In this document: one piece after another, positions 1-12,500 of the stretch
Layout of the letters: each line of letters begins with the position of its first letter
Position numbering within the stretch: the first letter of the stretch is position 1
Source: Proteles cristata cristata
Taxonomy: Eukaryota > Chordata > Mammalia > Carnivora > Hyaenidae
Assembly: GCA_017311185.1 (NCBI GenBank)
Contig: JAESUZ010005463.1
Coordinates: 538,460 to 602,459 of the forward strand
Length of the DNA stretch: 64,000 nucleotides
Direction of reading: 5' to 3'
Position numbers and translations under genes: made by a program
The notes under the pieces: generated by a model
The model's input: only the letters and a program-made list of their open reading frames with translations
The model's database searches: none
What the model was told of the DNA's origin: nothing

Positions 1-379
1 ATGTTGAATCTCTCACCCCTAATGAGGTTTCTTTAGTTTCTTCCTTATTAAAAATGCAATGTTCATTACAGAAAAAAAGTGAAGAGTAAAGAAGACACCA
101 AGAACACCCATAATCCTATCCACTCAGATTAGGGTATATCATTGCACACTGCTTCACACAGAAACTATCAGTGTGCCGTGTAATCTGCTTTCCTATACTC
201 CTTGAGGGCAGACACCAAGCTGGCTTGGCTCTGCATGTCTCATGTCTTATACAGATTAACATATGAGGAACATCAAAGAAGTCTTCATAGATCAGGGATG
301 GCAGAGACTTCAACATCAGAAGCCTTGCTTCTGAATCATTCTTTTCCCTTTCCATCCCATACTTCACCTCCAGCAGTAC
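1..379 (-). other. HYDIN intron, 5' part
   Basis: Intron downstream of window exon 26. The stretch around 190-215 (CTCCTTGAGGGCAGACACC) looks like a short L2 3'-end remnant. I see nothing else. Confidence 0.5.
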
Positions 380-569
380 CTGGGCAGGGATGGTGCCATT
401 GTTCTTGAGGATGAGAGGCAGCTTCTCTGACTGACCAAGCAGAAGCCTCTTAAAGAGGAGCAAGGGGTTTCCATACTGGTTGTAGAGAACTGGCCGCACT
501 ACTGTCACCCGCGGGAGATTCCCTTCCCCGACGATATCAAACACAAGGCTTCGGTTCTTGGTCAGAATG
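380..569 (-). CDS. HYDIN: HYDIN exon 26 of window (last in window)
   Basis: 190 bp, phase 2 to 0. [20 protein letters not shown], then [20 protein letters not shown] and [18 protein letters not shown]: the end of one ASH repeat (E-G-x-L-P) and the start of the next. Acceptor TTCCCTGCAG, donor CAG|GTACTG after IPAQ. The downstream reading frame stays open past the donor, but the sequence there is intronic. The transcript continues beyond base 1. Confidence 0.95.
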
Positions 570-3500
570 CTGCAGGGAACAGTAACATGGAGGCCTGTCA
601 GCCTGGCATGCCAGGAAGGACATTTCATAGAGGGTGTGGCCTGGAGCACTGCTGTAGGAGAGGGAGCTGGGGAGCTGGTACCTAGGCAAGCCATCCAAGG
701 TAGCCTCGAAGATACACTGGTAGGTCTGCATGGTCTGCGGGGTGAAGGTCACCGTGGCAAAGGCATGTGAGTGGCTGGCAACACACATCTTACTGGGTTC
801 CACATCAAAAATGTCAACAATTCGGGCAATGAGCTGAGGAGGAGGAGCAAGGATCAGGGTGTGTTAGCTACTTTGCATCAAATAAGACTTACATCTTATC
901 TCTACTGCCCTTGCTGTGAAATCTTCCTCACCTAAACTCTGTGGTAGATATGCTCCATCTATTTCCTACATAGTCATGCCCCTGGAAAGAGCAGCCTAGA
1001 TACTCTGGGACGCAGTCCTGAGCAATAACTAGCTAGACTTGGCTAGACCTATATGATATATGACTCAAACAGATGAATTAAACCAGATCTCAGATAGCAC
1101 CCCCTGCCCCTGACATTTTTCTTTCTCTTTCTCTCTCAAACAAGTTAAGATGCCAAGAGATCACTGGTGGTTGCTGATGTGGAGCTGAATTGGAAGCCAG
1201 ACTAGAGAATAGAATAATGGAGACACATTGAGTGAGTGGCATGTGGCCATTGAAAGATAGACACAGCTTCTGCTGGTCTTCTATAAGTTGGTCTAGTAGC
1301 CAAGGAGCTTTGGCTACAGGGTGTGCTCTGACCTTGGTCTGACATCTCTGATTTACTGAAGCAAACCTTGCTTGTTTGGGCTATCCTGGGTTGGTTTCTG
1401 CTCCTTTCAACTCCAAGAGCTTTAGCTAGAACAACTTCCCACAGCACTTTATCTGTTCCATCTTGAGGCAGTGTTTTGGGAAGACTGAAGGGACTGCAGG
1501 GACCCCTGGCAAGGCCTCAAAAGGATTTTTTTATTCTTAAGGATATCAAGGGGGATTCAAGACTATTTCTTCTTATTTTTAAGCTGAGGGCACTAAGGCT
1601 TCTTTACTCTTTTCAAGGGATAGTATACAAATTAGGAAAGAGGAGAATATGTCTGCAAATCCCCTGTTACAACCTATCTTTTAGATATAAGGCTTGCTCA
1701 CTTTTTTTTTTTCACTTTTTTTTTTTTTTACAAAGAGTTTATTGTCAAATTAGTTTCCACATAACACCCAGTGCTCATCCCCACAAGTGTCCTCCTCCAT
1801 GCCCATCCCTCCTCCCCCCCACATCCATCAGTCCTCAGTTTTTGTCAGCATTCAAGAGTCTCTCATGGTTTGCCTCTCTCCCTTTCCCCCACCATTTCCG
1901 CCCTTCTTCTCCCCTTGGTCCTCTGTTAAGTTCCTCCTAATCCTCCTATACGTGCACACATATGATATTTGTCCTTCTCTGCCTGACTTATTTCGCTCAG
2001 CATCACACCCTCAAGGTCCATCCATGTTGCTACACATGGCCAGATTTCATTGTTTCTCATTGCCATGTAGTATTCCATGGTATAGATAAACCACATCTTC
2101 TTGATCCATTCATCTGTTGATGGACACTTAGGCTCTTTCCAGGTTTTGGCTATTGTGGAGAGTGCTGCTATGAACATTGGGGTACATGTGCTCCTATGCA
2201 TCAACATTTCTGTATCCCTTGGGTAAATTCCTAGCAGTGCTATTGCTGGGTCATAGGGGAGTTCTATTGTTAGTTTCCTTAGGAACCTCCACACTGTTTT
2301 CCAGAGGGCTGTACCAGTTTACATTCCCACCAACAGTGTAGGAGGGTGCCCGTTTCTCCACATCCTCGCCAGCATCTAGAGTTCTCTGATTGGCTCATTT
2401 TAGCCCCTCTGACTGGCGTGAGGTGGTATCTCAGTGTGGTTTTGATTTGTATTTCCCTGATGAGGAGCGATGCTGAAGTCTTGCTCACTTTTTATGTTTT
2501 TAGTGTGTAATAGAAAGGAAGCTTCCCCTTCACGTCTAAAAAAAAGAACAGAAAGTAATGACTGGATGTCATCAGGGCCTGAGAGATGTCATAAAAGGGA
2601 TGAGATAGCCTTTCAAAGCCTAACCGTCTGTGGTGACAGTCCCCTGGGAAAGCACACACTCTTCTCAGCTCTAGGCTAGGCCACCCCTTGAGTAATCTCC
2701 CTGGTCACCATCAGCCATGTGAACATTGCCAGCTCTGGTCACAAGGACTGCCTGGGCCAAGATTTCACCTTTGGGCAGAGAATGAAAGGAGCTGAGGTGA
2801 GACAAGACAGTATTTGAAGCATACCTGATTGACTATTGACTAAGCCCTCTCTCTTCGTATCCTGAATATTCTGTTCCATTGCGAGGAAAAAGGATCTCAG
2901 TATGGTCTGACTCAGAGAGGAAGGGAGTTTCAAATCTACAGGCCCTGAGATGGGCATTTATTATTCACCTTGTAAGTGCATGAAGCTTGGCTGTAAACGT
3001 AGCCCTGTATCCCTAAGTTTCATTTTCCTAACTATAAAATGAGGATAATAATACAAAGTCTGATAATATAAATTTTCTGTTAGGATGAAATGAGGCAATA
3101 AATGTAAATACTTTAACACAGTGCCTAACATGCAGCAGGGGTTAACAATAGTTCATCACTTCACCTTACCCTTATAACCTGACATCCCCCTAATCCTCCT
3201 TACCAGACAAATGTGCAACCCAAGGCAGCCTGCCTGAGCTGGCACTCATCTTTGGCTCTCCTCACAATGCCTCATCTATTATAGGCATAGGTGGCTGTTT
3301 GATGGATGAGAGAGTCGCTCATCGGTGTGTACCATTTTAAAACCCAGAGGAAGCACCCACTGGGATAAATGTATAGCTCTTGGCCTAGGGAAAACTGCCC
3401 AGTTATTTCATATGACTTCCAGCAGGGAGTGAGAGCCAGATAATCCCCACTCATGTCTAGAGGCTCTAGAGCAGGGTTTCCAAGAGTTCTTTCCATGGCT

Positions 3501-6500
3501 TCCTGCCAGCTCCAGGTCAGGGCCATTTGGAGCTGCTTACCTTGTTGGAGATGGGCTTAACTACAATGTTCACATCACAGGCGATCTTTCCCACATTGCT
3601 GATCTTGAACCGAGCCTTGGCCTGATGACCCACCAGGACGTTGCAGAAAATGAACTTGTTCTCATCCTCCACAAACAGCCCCCCACTCTCTATGGTCTGT
3701 AGGACATTGAGCAGGTTAGCGCTGCTACAGATCTTGTGCTCCTCAAATATCAAGGCATTGTTGTCAGTCACGAAGGCTAGGAGTGGAAGGAAGAATGAGA
3801 AACGAGGCCTGATAGCCTGGTCCCTGCTTTATGTAATTCTAATTTGAGGATTTGATTCTGATGGGGGACAATCATAAGAGGGGAGGTAGGGGAAATCACA
3901 TAAGAGGGTGGGAGTGACAACACAAATTCTATTTTCTCTTTCTTTTTTGTATTGCTCTTGTTGGTTGTCAGACCACAACCATATTTTCCTCCCAGCGGTA
4001 AGGAGAGGTTAGTCCCAGGATCCTGAGGTGGACTTAGGAAAGAAAGGGGACATTTGGCCTACATTGGTGCGAGGCTGCAGGGAGTCTATAGCAAAGCAAG
4101 AGGAATTCTCTCTGCTTTACCTGAATCTTGCTGAGTTAAAGTGATAGTGTGCGCAGTCATTGAACATTGTTCTTTTGCGTTTCTTGCCCACAGGGAAGGG
4201 CCAGGCCATTAGCAGAATTCAGTGTTCCTGGGTCCTGTGCCATATCCCATTACACCATGATTCTCAGATAATACTATTCATCTGAGAATCCTGGACCAAA
4301 CTCAGGAAGACTAAGAGTTTAAAGCTGCACATCTGTGCATGCCTTATACATCTTTAAGGAAAAATATAGCTGAAGACACCAGAGGAAGTTCTAAGGACCC
4401 AGAGGAAGCAGTTCAGCCATATCTGCTCAATATTTGCATGGCTGGTGGAGGGGAAGGCCTTTTAAGGGGGTGCTACCCAATTTGAGTGCCCAGTACCTGG
4501 TAAACAGGCTTCTGCCAACAGGCTGTAAGGAATGCCAGCAGGCTGATCTCTTGGGTCTCGGTCAGATATATCGATAGCTATGAATTCCTCACACCTTCCC
4601 ACAGGGTCAGCTACGCAGTCGACAGTGATAACCTGCATTCCTCCGGAAGGGATGGAGCCGAACCCAGGGTACACGGTAAACATGCCATGGGTGAAGCGAG
4701 CCTGCAGGAAAGGTTGAGAGGGTGAGAGAGGCGGGGTGACAGAATCTGAGCCCTTCCACCAGAGTTGTGAGATGGTGTCAGGAGGGACTGGTGGGGCCTC
4801 TCCCCACAGGTTCTCGCTGAGCCCCAGCTTTCTGCTGGAGGCAGGCAGGGGCCTGGGGAATCTTCAGGGATGGGTTCTCTCAGTGCTTCCTTCTATGTAC
4901 ATTCCTTATGACCAATCATGACTGAGTGGGAGCCTAAGGGAACAGACGTATTCCACATGGTACAACTTTTACCAAGATGGGAATTTGCTGGCAGAGGGGT
5001 GCAGACAGAGCAGTGGTTAAGGTTATAGACTTTTGAGTCAGATAATCATGAGTTTGAATCCTACCCCTCCCGTAATCTGTCTGACCTTGGACAAGTGATT
5101 CTCTGAGTCTCAACTTATCCATGAAATGGGGCTAAAACCCCTACTTTGAGTCACTGGAGGTTTCAATGAAAAAAATGTGTGTGATGAACTTAACATAGAA
5201 TCTGAAATCAAATTACTGCTCAAAAACTGGGATATTATAATGCACTCCTCTGGTTCTTAGGAGTTTCCTTCCTCTTCTTCACCCCTATCCAGCTTCATTG
5301 AGATGTAACTGACATATAACATTGTATAAGTTTAAGGTGCACAATGAGCTGATTTGATACTGGTATATACTGCAAACTGATTACCACAATAAGGTTAGCT
5401 AACACATCCATCAGCTCACATAATTGCCATTTTTCTGTGTGATGAGAACCTTTAAGATCTACTCTCTTAGCAACTTCCAAGTGTACAATATGGTACTGTT
5501 AATTAGAGTGACCATGCACATGTTAGATTCCCAGAACTTATTCATCTTATAACTGGAAGTTTGTACCCTTTTTAAATTTTTTTAAAAAATTTTAATTTCT
5601 TTTTTTAAAAAATTTATTTCTGAGAGGGACAGGCAATGTGAGCAGGGTAGGATCAGATAGAGAGGGAGATACAGAATCTAAAGCAGGCTCCAGGCTCTGA
5701 GCTAGCTATCAGCACAGAGCCTGATGCGGGGCTCAAACCCATGAACTGTGAGATCATGACCTGAGCGAAAGTCAGACGCTTACCCGACTGAGCCACCCAG
5801 TCACCCCAAGGAAGTTTGTACCCTTTGACCAACATCTCTCCAATCCCCCCACCACTATAATCTAGGATAATCTCCTCATTTCAATGTTCTCAATGTAATC
5901 ATATCAACAAAGTTGATCATCTATCATTAGGGAAATGCAAATAAAAATCACAATGAGATATCACCTCATGCCTATAAGAATGGCCATTATCAAAATCAGT
6001 ATTGTGCAATGTTGGTGGGAATATAAATTGTTGAGAAGGAGAAAGTTTGGATAATAAGAACATGGTTGAGTGCTGTCACAAAGAAGCAAGGTCAGACTGA
6101 GGGCAGAGAACGGGTGAAATGGGTGGACTTGAGATTAGCAAGCTGTAAGAAAGGGAAGTGGCGGTCAGAGAAAGGAATCTTAGATATCAAGGGTTCAGAA
6201 GCATCTCAGTTTCTTTGGTGTGAGATCCAGGGTGTGACCTTGAGAGTAAGTTGCCAAGGTGGGAGAGAGGACAAGATGATTGGAATTGAAAAGTAAGGTA
6301 TTGGAGACAGACTTCCCACCAAAGGGAAAGAAGATACAGTAGGTGAAGAAGACCAAACAAGCAAACAAACAAACAAAAAAACCAACCCCAAACATATATC
6401 TATTAGAAGGGATGAGAGTTATAGAAACATATGTAGAAAAATATATATGTTAATTAAATAAAAGGCTTCTGCTGAAAAGGAAAGTACTTGAGAAGACATA

Positions 6501-9500
6501 AAAACCAGCATGTAGAAAATTCAATCCAAATGTAATCAATAATTACTGGTGTCTACCTAGTGCAGAGTACCTACTTTCTCTTATTTTTGCCTTCAATGCA
6601 CAAGTGGTGGATGGAGCTGCAGCCTTCATCTTGGAACCATGAAGAAAAATTCAAGAGAATTTCAAACATCAAAGAGCCTCTAACAATACAAGCAACTGTC
6701 TACCTTATTTAAACATATCCTATCTATTTAGACCACTAATGTTGAATTTTCTGTTACTTGCAGCTGAACACAATCCTACCTGAGTAAGTCTTTCTCCTCT
6801 ATGAAGCCTTCAGTGACTTTTAACACCAACCAGGAACAGAAGGTCTTTATTCCTTCATCCTTCTGGAGCCTCACCCTCCACACACAACTCAATTATAGAA
6901 TTTGCCATGTTGCTGGTCAATTGCTTATTCACCCTCTTCCTTTTATAAGTATCTAAAATATTTCTTCTATATCCATTTAGAACCATATTAGACAGATTTA
7001 TAACTTTTAAAATAACCTTTGTGTTAATTGATAAACATTACTTAGAAAACTCAAGAGGAGAAGGGAAATCTAACCAATTTACACATATAACTGCTTGCCA
7101 CATTTTTGCTTTGTTCTTAATGTTCCATAATTCCTTCATTTATTATTTATTTTCTGTTTAAAGAAATTCCTTCAGTCATTCTTTTAGGAGAGACCTGCTG
7201 AAAACAAATTATTTTAATTTTCCTTCACTTGAGAATGTTTTACTTTTCCATTCATTTCTGAGGCATATGTTTGCTGGATATAAGTTTCTGGCTTCACAAT
7301 CATTTGCTTTCTGCACTTGCAAAATGTTGTGCCACTTTCTTCTGGCTCCTATGATTTTGATAAGAAAATCTGCTGTCATTCAGACAGTTTCCTCCTATAT
7401 GTAAGGTGTCATTCCTCTTTCACTGCTTTCAAGGTTTAAAAAAAAAAGTAAAGAAAGTTTATTTTTAAATAATCACTATGCCCAGTATGAAGCTCAAACT
7501 CACAGCCCTAAGATCAAGAGTTGCATACTCTGCCAACTGAGCCAGCCAGGTGCTCCTGCTTTCTAGATTTTCTGTCTTTAGTTTCTAGAAGTTTGACTAT
7601 GATGAAGTTTGGTATGTATTTATTTAGGTTTGTCCTATTTGGGATTTGCCCAGATACTTGAATATACAGGCTTACATCTGCTAAATTTGAAAAGTTTCAC
7701 TCATCATATCTTTAAGTACCTTTTCAGTCCAATCCTTTTTTTTTTTTTTTTTAATTTCTGAGAGAGAGAGAGAGAGGCAGTGTGAACAGGGGAGAGTCAG
7801 AGAGAGAGGGAGACACAAAATTGGAAGCAGGCTCCAGGCTCCGAGTTAGCTGTCAGCAAAGAGCCCGATGAGGGGCTTGAACCTATAAGCTGTGAGATCA
7901 TGACCAGAATCAAAGTTGGAGGTTTAATCGACTGAGCCACCCTGGCGCCCCAGCCCAACCCTATTTCTTATCTCTTTCTGGAACTTTGATAAAAAGGATA
8001 TTAGATTTTTTGTTATAGTTCCACAGGTCCCTCAGGGTCTGTTCCTTTTTTTTTTTTTATTCGTTAGACCCAAATAGGCTTTCAATAGACTCAAAACAGA
8101 GTCTATTTTCTCTCTTGTTTAGACTGGGCAGAAAAATGGCCTATCAAGGATATTCACATCCTAATCCCTGGAACCTGTATATATTTTACCTTACACAGAG
8201 AAAAACTCTGTTGATGTGATTAAATTAAGAATCTTGAGACGGGGAGATTATCCTGTTTTATCTTGGGACCAATGTAATCATAAGGATCCTCAGATATGGA
8301 AGAAGCAGGCCTAAGAGAGTTAGAGGGCAATGTGACTAGGGAAGAAGCTGGAGTCATGTGATGTGAGAAGGACTCGATCCACTATAGCTGGTTTTGAAGA
8401 TGGAGAAAGGAAATTATGAACCATGAAAGGCAAGTGTGTGTCCTCTAGAAGGTGGAAAAGGTGAAGAAATGGATTCACTTCCAAAGTCTCCAGAAAAGAA
8501 TACAGCTTTGCAAATACCTTTACTTTAGCCCAGTGAGACCTATGTCAACCTTCTGACTTACAGAAGGATAAGATAAAATTTGTACTGTCTTAAACCACTA
8601 AGTTTTAAGTAATTTGTTATGAGAGCAATAGGAAAGAGATACAGGAATTTCTATTGTTTTGTCTTCAAGTTCACTGGTTCTTTCCTATGTTCTCTCCATT
8701 CTATTGTTGAACCCACCAACTGAGTTTTAACTTTTGGTTATTTTTTCAATACCAAAGTTTCCATTTGGTTCTTCATGTCTTCTCTTCCTTTGCTAAGACT
8801 TAATATGTTTTCGTTTGTTCCAAACATGTTTATAATTGCTCTTTGAAGCATTTTTATGTTGGCTGCTTTATCATCTTTGTCGGATAATTCTAATAGCTAT
8901 TTCAGTGTTGACATCTATTAGTTTCAGATCTTCCTAGTTTTTGATATGATGAGCGATTTTCAGTTGAAACCTGGGAATTTTGGCTATGATGAGACTGGAT
9001 CTTATCTAATTAAATCTTCTGCTTGAGCTAGCCTTATCTGACACCACTCTGGAAGTGGGGGGGAATGGCTCATTACTTCCAGGTGAGGGTGGGGGCCCAG
9101 ACACCCCGCCCCTAACATACTTCTTATAACTGCCAGACAGGAGTGTCAATTCCCATTTCCCACTAGTCCTAGACAGATACTTCCCTGGTGGGGAGGGGTA
9201 GGAGTGCCTTGCTATTGTTCTGCTGATGCCTTGGGGTAGGGAGGTCCATTGGGCAGAACAGAAGGGATGTCTCATTACCACTGGGTTGGGGTGGAAGTCA
9301 AGGCTCCCCAAGTGGTGTCTTTACTAATAAAAGGTAGAGGTGGTAGGGGGTAATGAAAGCCCTATCTCCCTACTGGGGAATTCTTGAACACAACTCTGGC
9401 AGGGGATTGGGACATCTCATGACAGTCTGGATAAGGTGTAAGTCTAGGCTCCCCAATGGCCTTTGCTAGCAGGGGACAGATATGGCCACAGATTTTTCTG

Positions 9501-12500
9501 TTGTTTGACTATAATAGGTCTTTTATTTTATTTTATTTTTTTATTGGGCTTCATGACCAGCATGGTGCCCAAGGCGGGGCTCGAAGTCATGACTCTGAGA
9601 TAAAGGCTTGAGCTGAGATCAAGAGTTGGATGCTTAACCAACTGAGCTACCCAGGTGCTTCCATAATAGAAAAGTTATTTTGAAAGTTTGCTGCTCTTTT
9701 CCTGGTCCTTTGGCTAGTGGGAGCAGGTTTTTGTTGGAGCTTTTTGGTTTGTGTTTGTTGATGTTTCTGGATTGCTGGCTCATTTTGCACTTAGTTTTAG
9801 ATACATGATGTAAACAGGAAACTCAGGGAACTCACCATTGTGATGTTTGTTAGGTCCCAAGGACCCTAGGTAGCTGATTTTTTTTTCTCCTCACCTTTTG
9901 GTCTTCTATGTTTGTTTTGTACACAATGCAAAGTGTTTTTAGTTGTACTCAGTTGGGCAAAATAAAGAAAAGTATATATATTTCATCTTATTAGGTAAGT
10001 CTTAAAATCTGCTTTCATTTAAGTCTGTCCAAATAGGTTTCTGTTTTTTATAAACAAATAATTCTTGATTAGAATATATATGAGAAGAATAAACTTAATT
10101 TTAAGGCAATGAGGAGCCAATGAAGGTTTTAAAACAAGAGAGGATATCTACATTAAAAGTGAACATCTTGCCTTACAAGGAAAGTAATATTTCTTTTTAA
10201 AAGAAATTTTTTAATGTTCATTTATTTTTGAGAGAGACATGGAGTGCAAGGAGGGTGGGGCAGAGAGAGAGGGAGACAGAATCCGAAGCAGGCTCCAGGC
10301 TCTGAGCTGTCAGCACAGAGCCCCACATGGGGCTCAAACCCACGAACCGCAAGATCATGACCTGAGCAGAAGTTGGACATTTAACCGGCTGAGCCACCCA
10401 AGGCACCCCGAAAGTAATATTTCAATATAACTAGAATTCCTGCCACCGTAGGTTCATTCAATCCCACTAGCCTAGGGAGGTATTTGTTGCAAGAACTAGT
10501 CAGGAAGCAACTAGTTGGGAGGCAGCCTTACAGGATTTCTGTGACAAGGAAAAGGGTGCTCACCTGGTTTGTGATGTTTACATCTTTCTGAACAGAATCA
10601 GAGAACTTGGTTGCTTTGGAAGGGCCCGTCTTGTAGAAGCTTTCTCGGGATCTTGCATGTCTAACATGGCTGGTTCTGGTTAAAGAATCAGGAGTATACC
10701 CTCAGGTTAGGGTGGTGATATTCAGTACCATTTGTCTAATAATTGTAAGTTCCCTTGTCCTAAGAATGTGAGGAGGCAGCCAAAGGGGCATTTGGGGGCA
10801 TCACCCTATTTATCACTAGCCAACCTCACTGAACAACTGTAAGAAAATAGTAATTGTACTTATTCACTATGATTCACAAGGACATGAACATTACTACAAG
10901 AAAATAATAATTTTTAAATGTTTACTTGACTTCACCAGAAAGCAGTGTGTGAAAATTATTTATGGAAAATCATTTGTGGAAAAATCCTGATCTTACTTAA
11001 GAACAAGAAATGTCAAATAGACTTAAATTCTGTCCCTTTTCTTCATATTTATAGACATGGTGCTTTTAAATTGAGTTTAAGCAATAGCTCAAATACAGGT
11101 TTTTGGCTGCTGTTCACTTCATTTGAAGCTAGTATGCCCATTAATTAGTTTGTCTAGACAACAGTTAACTTATAATGTCAAATGTATTTGAGGTGTAATC
11201 TTAAACTTTTGAGAACTTTATATAATTTGAGCATTCACTTGCATAATGACCAGAACAACAAAAGTTCAACCCCCTTTGAGTGTTTTGCATTAAATTTGTA
11301 CACATTTAAATGAAAAACAGATTAAAATTGAAAACACTGTATGTTAACTAGAGTTTAAACAAAAAACATTTTAAAGCAAAATACAGTTACATCATAATAC
11401 CTGTCACAGGTATTAAATTATTGTTAAAATAAATGATAAAAAATTAAGTTGAAATTAAATTTGGAAGAGACCTTAAATAAGCTTAATACATTTCTCAATA
11501 CATTCAAACTTAGGTAAAATGGAAGAATATATTTACAAAAATACAAAATAATAACAAACAATAGATGTCTGAAAAAATAAAAGGATTACCTGTAAAGTCC
11601 ATTTTAAATTAATAATTAATTAGGGAGTCAATTAATTAATTAGTCAAGACAAAGTGCCTTGAGAATTGGTAAAGCTATTCTTAATTTGCCAAAAAAGATG
11701 ATCATCAAATAAAAGACTCAAAAAGGTGGATTGTTATAGTGAATTGATTAAGAGCTGCCTTTTAAAGAATACAGAGTTTTGCCACTAGAACAGCTATTTA
11801 GTTTACTCTTGTTATACCAGATCTCAATGTGGAGAAGGTAAAAACAGTCCTGGTGGATTGAATGTGGCAGCATGTGTCTATAGTCTGCATTTCTGGGGTA
11901 CCTTTTGCCATCCCTCATGAAGCACAGCTATGATTTATTTTGATTTAGCTTGTAGTTATAATAGTCCCCCAACATCCTACAACGAAGAGGACATTGACTT
12001 ACTGTGAGTCTTATAGCACATGAGAAGCACCAGGACAACAGACACAACCCCAAGTAGAAGACCTTACATCTGTTCAATCGAATTTATCTTAGATGTGACA
12101 GCAGTTAGAAAGCATATGATATCTGCAGTCTGAGATGTGGGTTCAGAACTGAGATCTACTAGTGATTTCTTGTATAATTAAAAAAATTTTTATAATGTTT
12201 TATTTATTTCTGAGAGAGAGAGAGAGAGACAGTGTGAGCAGGGGAGGGTCAGAGAGAAAGGGAGATACAGAATCTGAAGCAGGCTCCAGGCTCTGAGCTA
12301 GCTGTCAGCACAGAGTCCAACACGGGGCTCGAACCCACAAACCATGAGATTATGACCTGAGCCAAAGTCGGACGCTTAACCGACTGAGCCACCCAGGCGC
12401 CCCTTGGATGAGCCACTTCTAAATCTTAGTGACCTCACTCCCATGTAAAAGGATTGATGAATTTAATGTTTTGTTTATTTTTGAGGGAGATAGAGTGTGA

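Larger units (their letters stand above)
7085..9950 (-). repeat. Old antisense L1 (L1M), nested with later insertions
   Basis: The plus strand reads the antisense of old L1: TTCTGGCTCCTATGATTTTG, AGTTTGACTATGATGAAG, CACAGGTCCCTCAGGGTCTG, TTCAAGTTCACTGGTTCTTT and CCATTTGGTTCTTCATG. SINEs at 7.43-7.56, 7.74-7.95 and 9.52-9.66 kb and an LTR at 8.11-8.64 kb split it. The left and right ends are approximate. Confidence 0.7.

Noticed and set aside
116..694. A 192-codon minus-strand open frame starting at 694
   Set aside because: It merges exon 26 with the short intron before it and intron after it. Splice sites at 569 and 380 and the phase left by exon 25 explain the sequence better.
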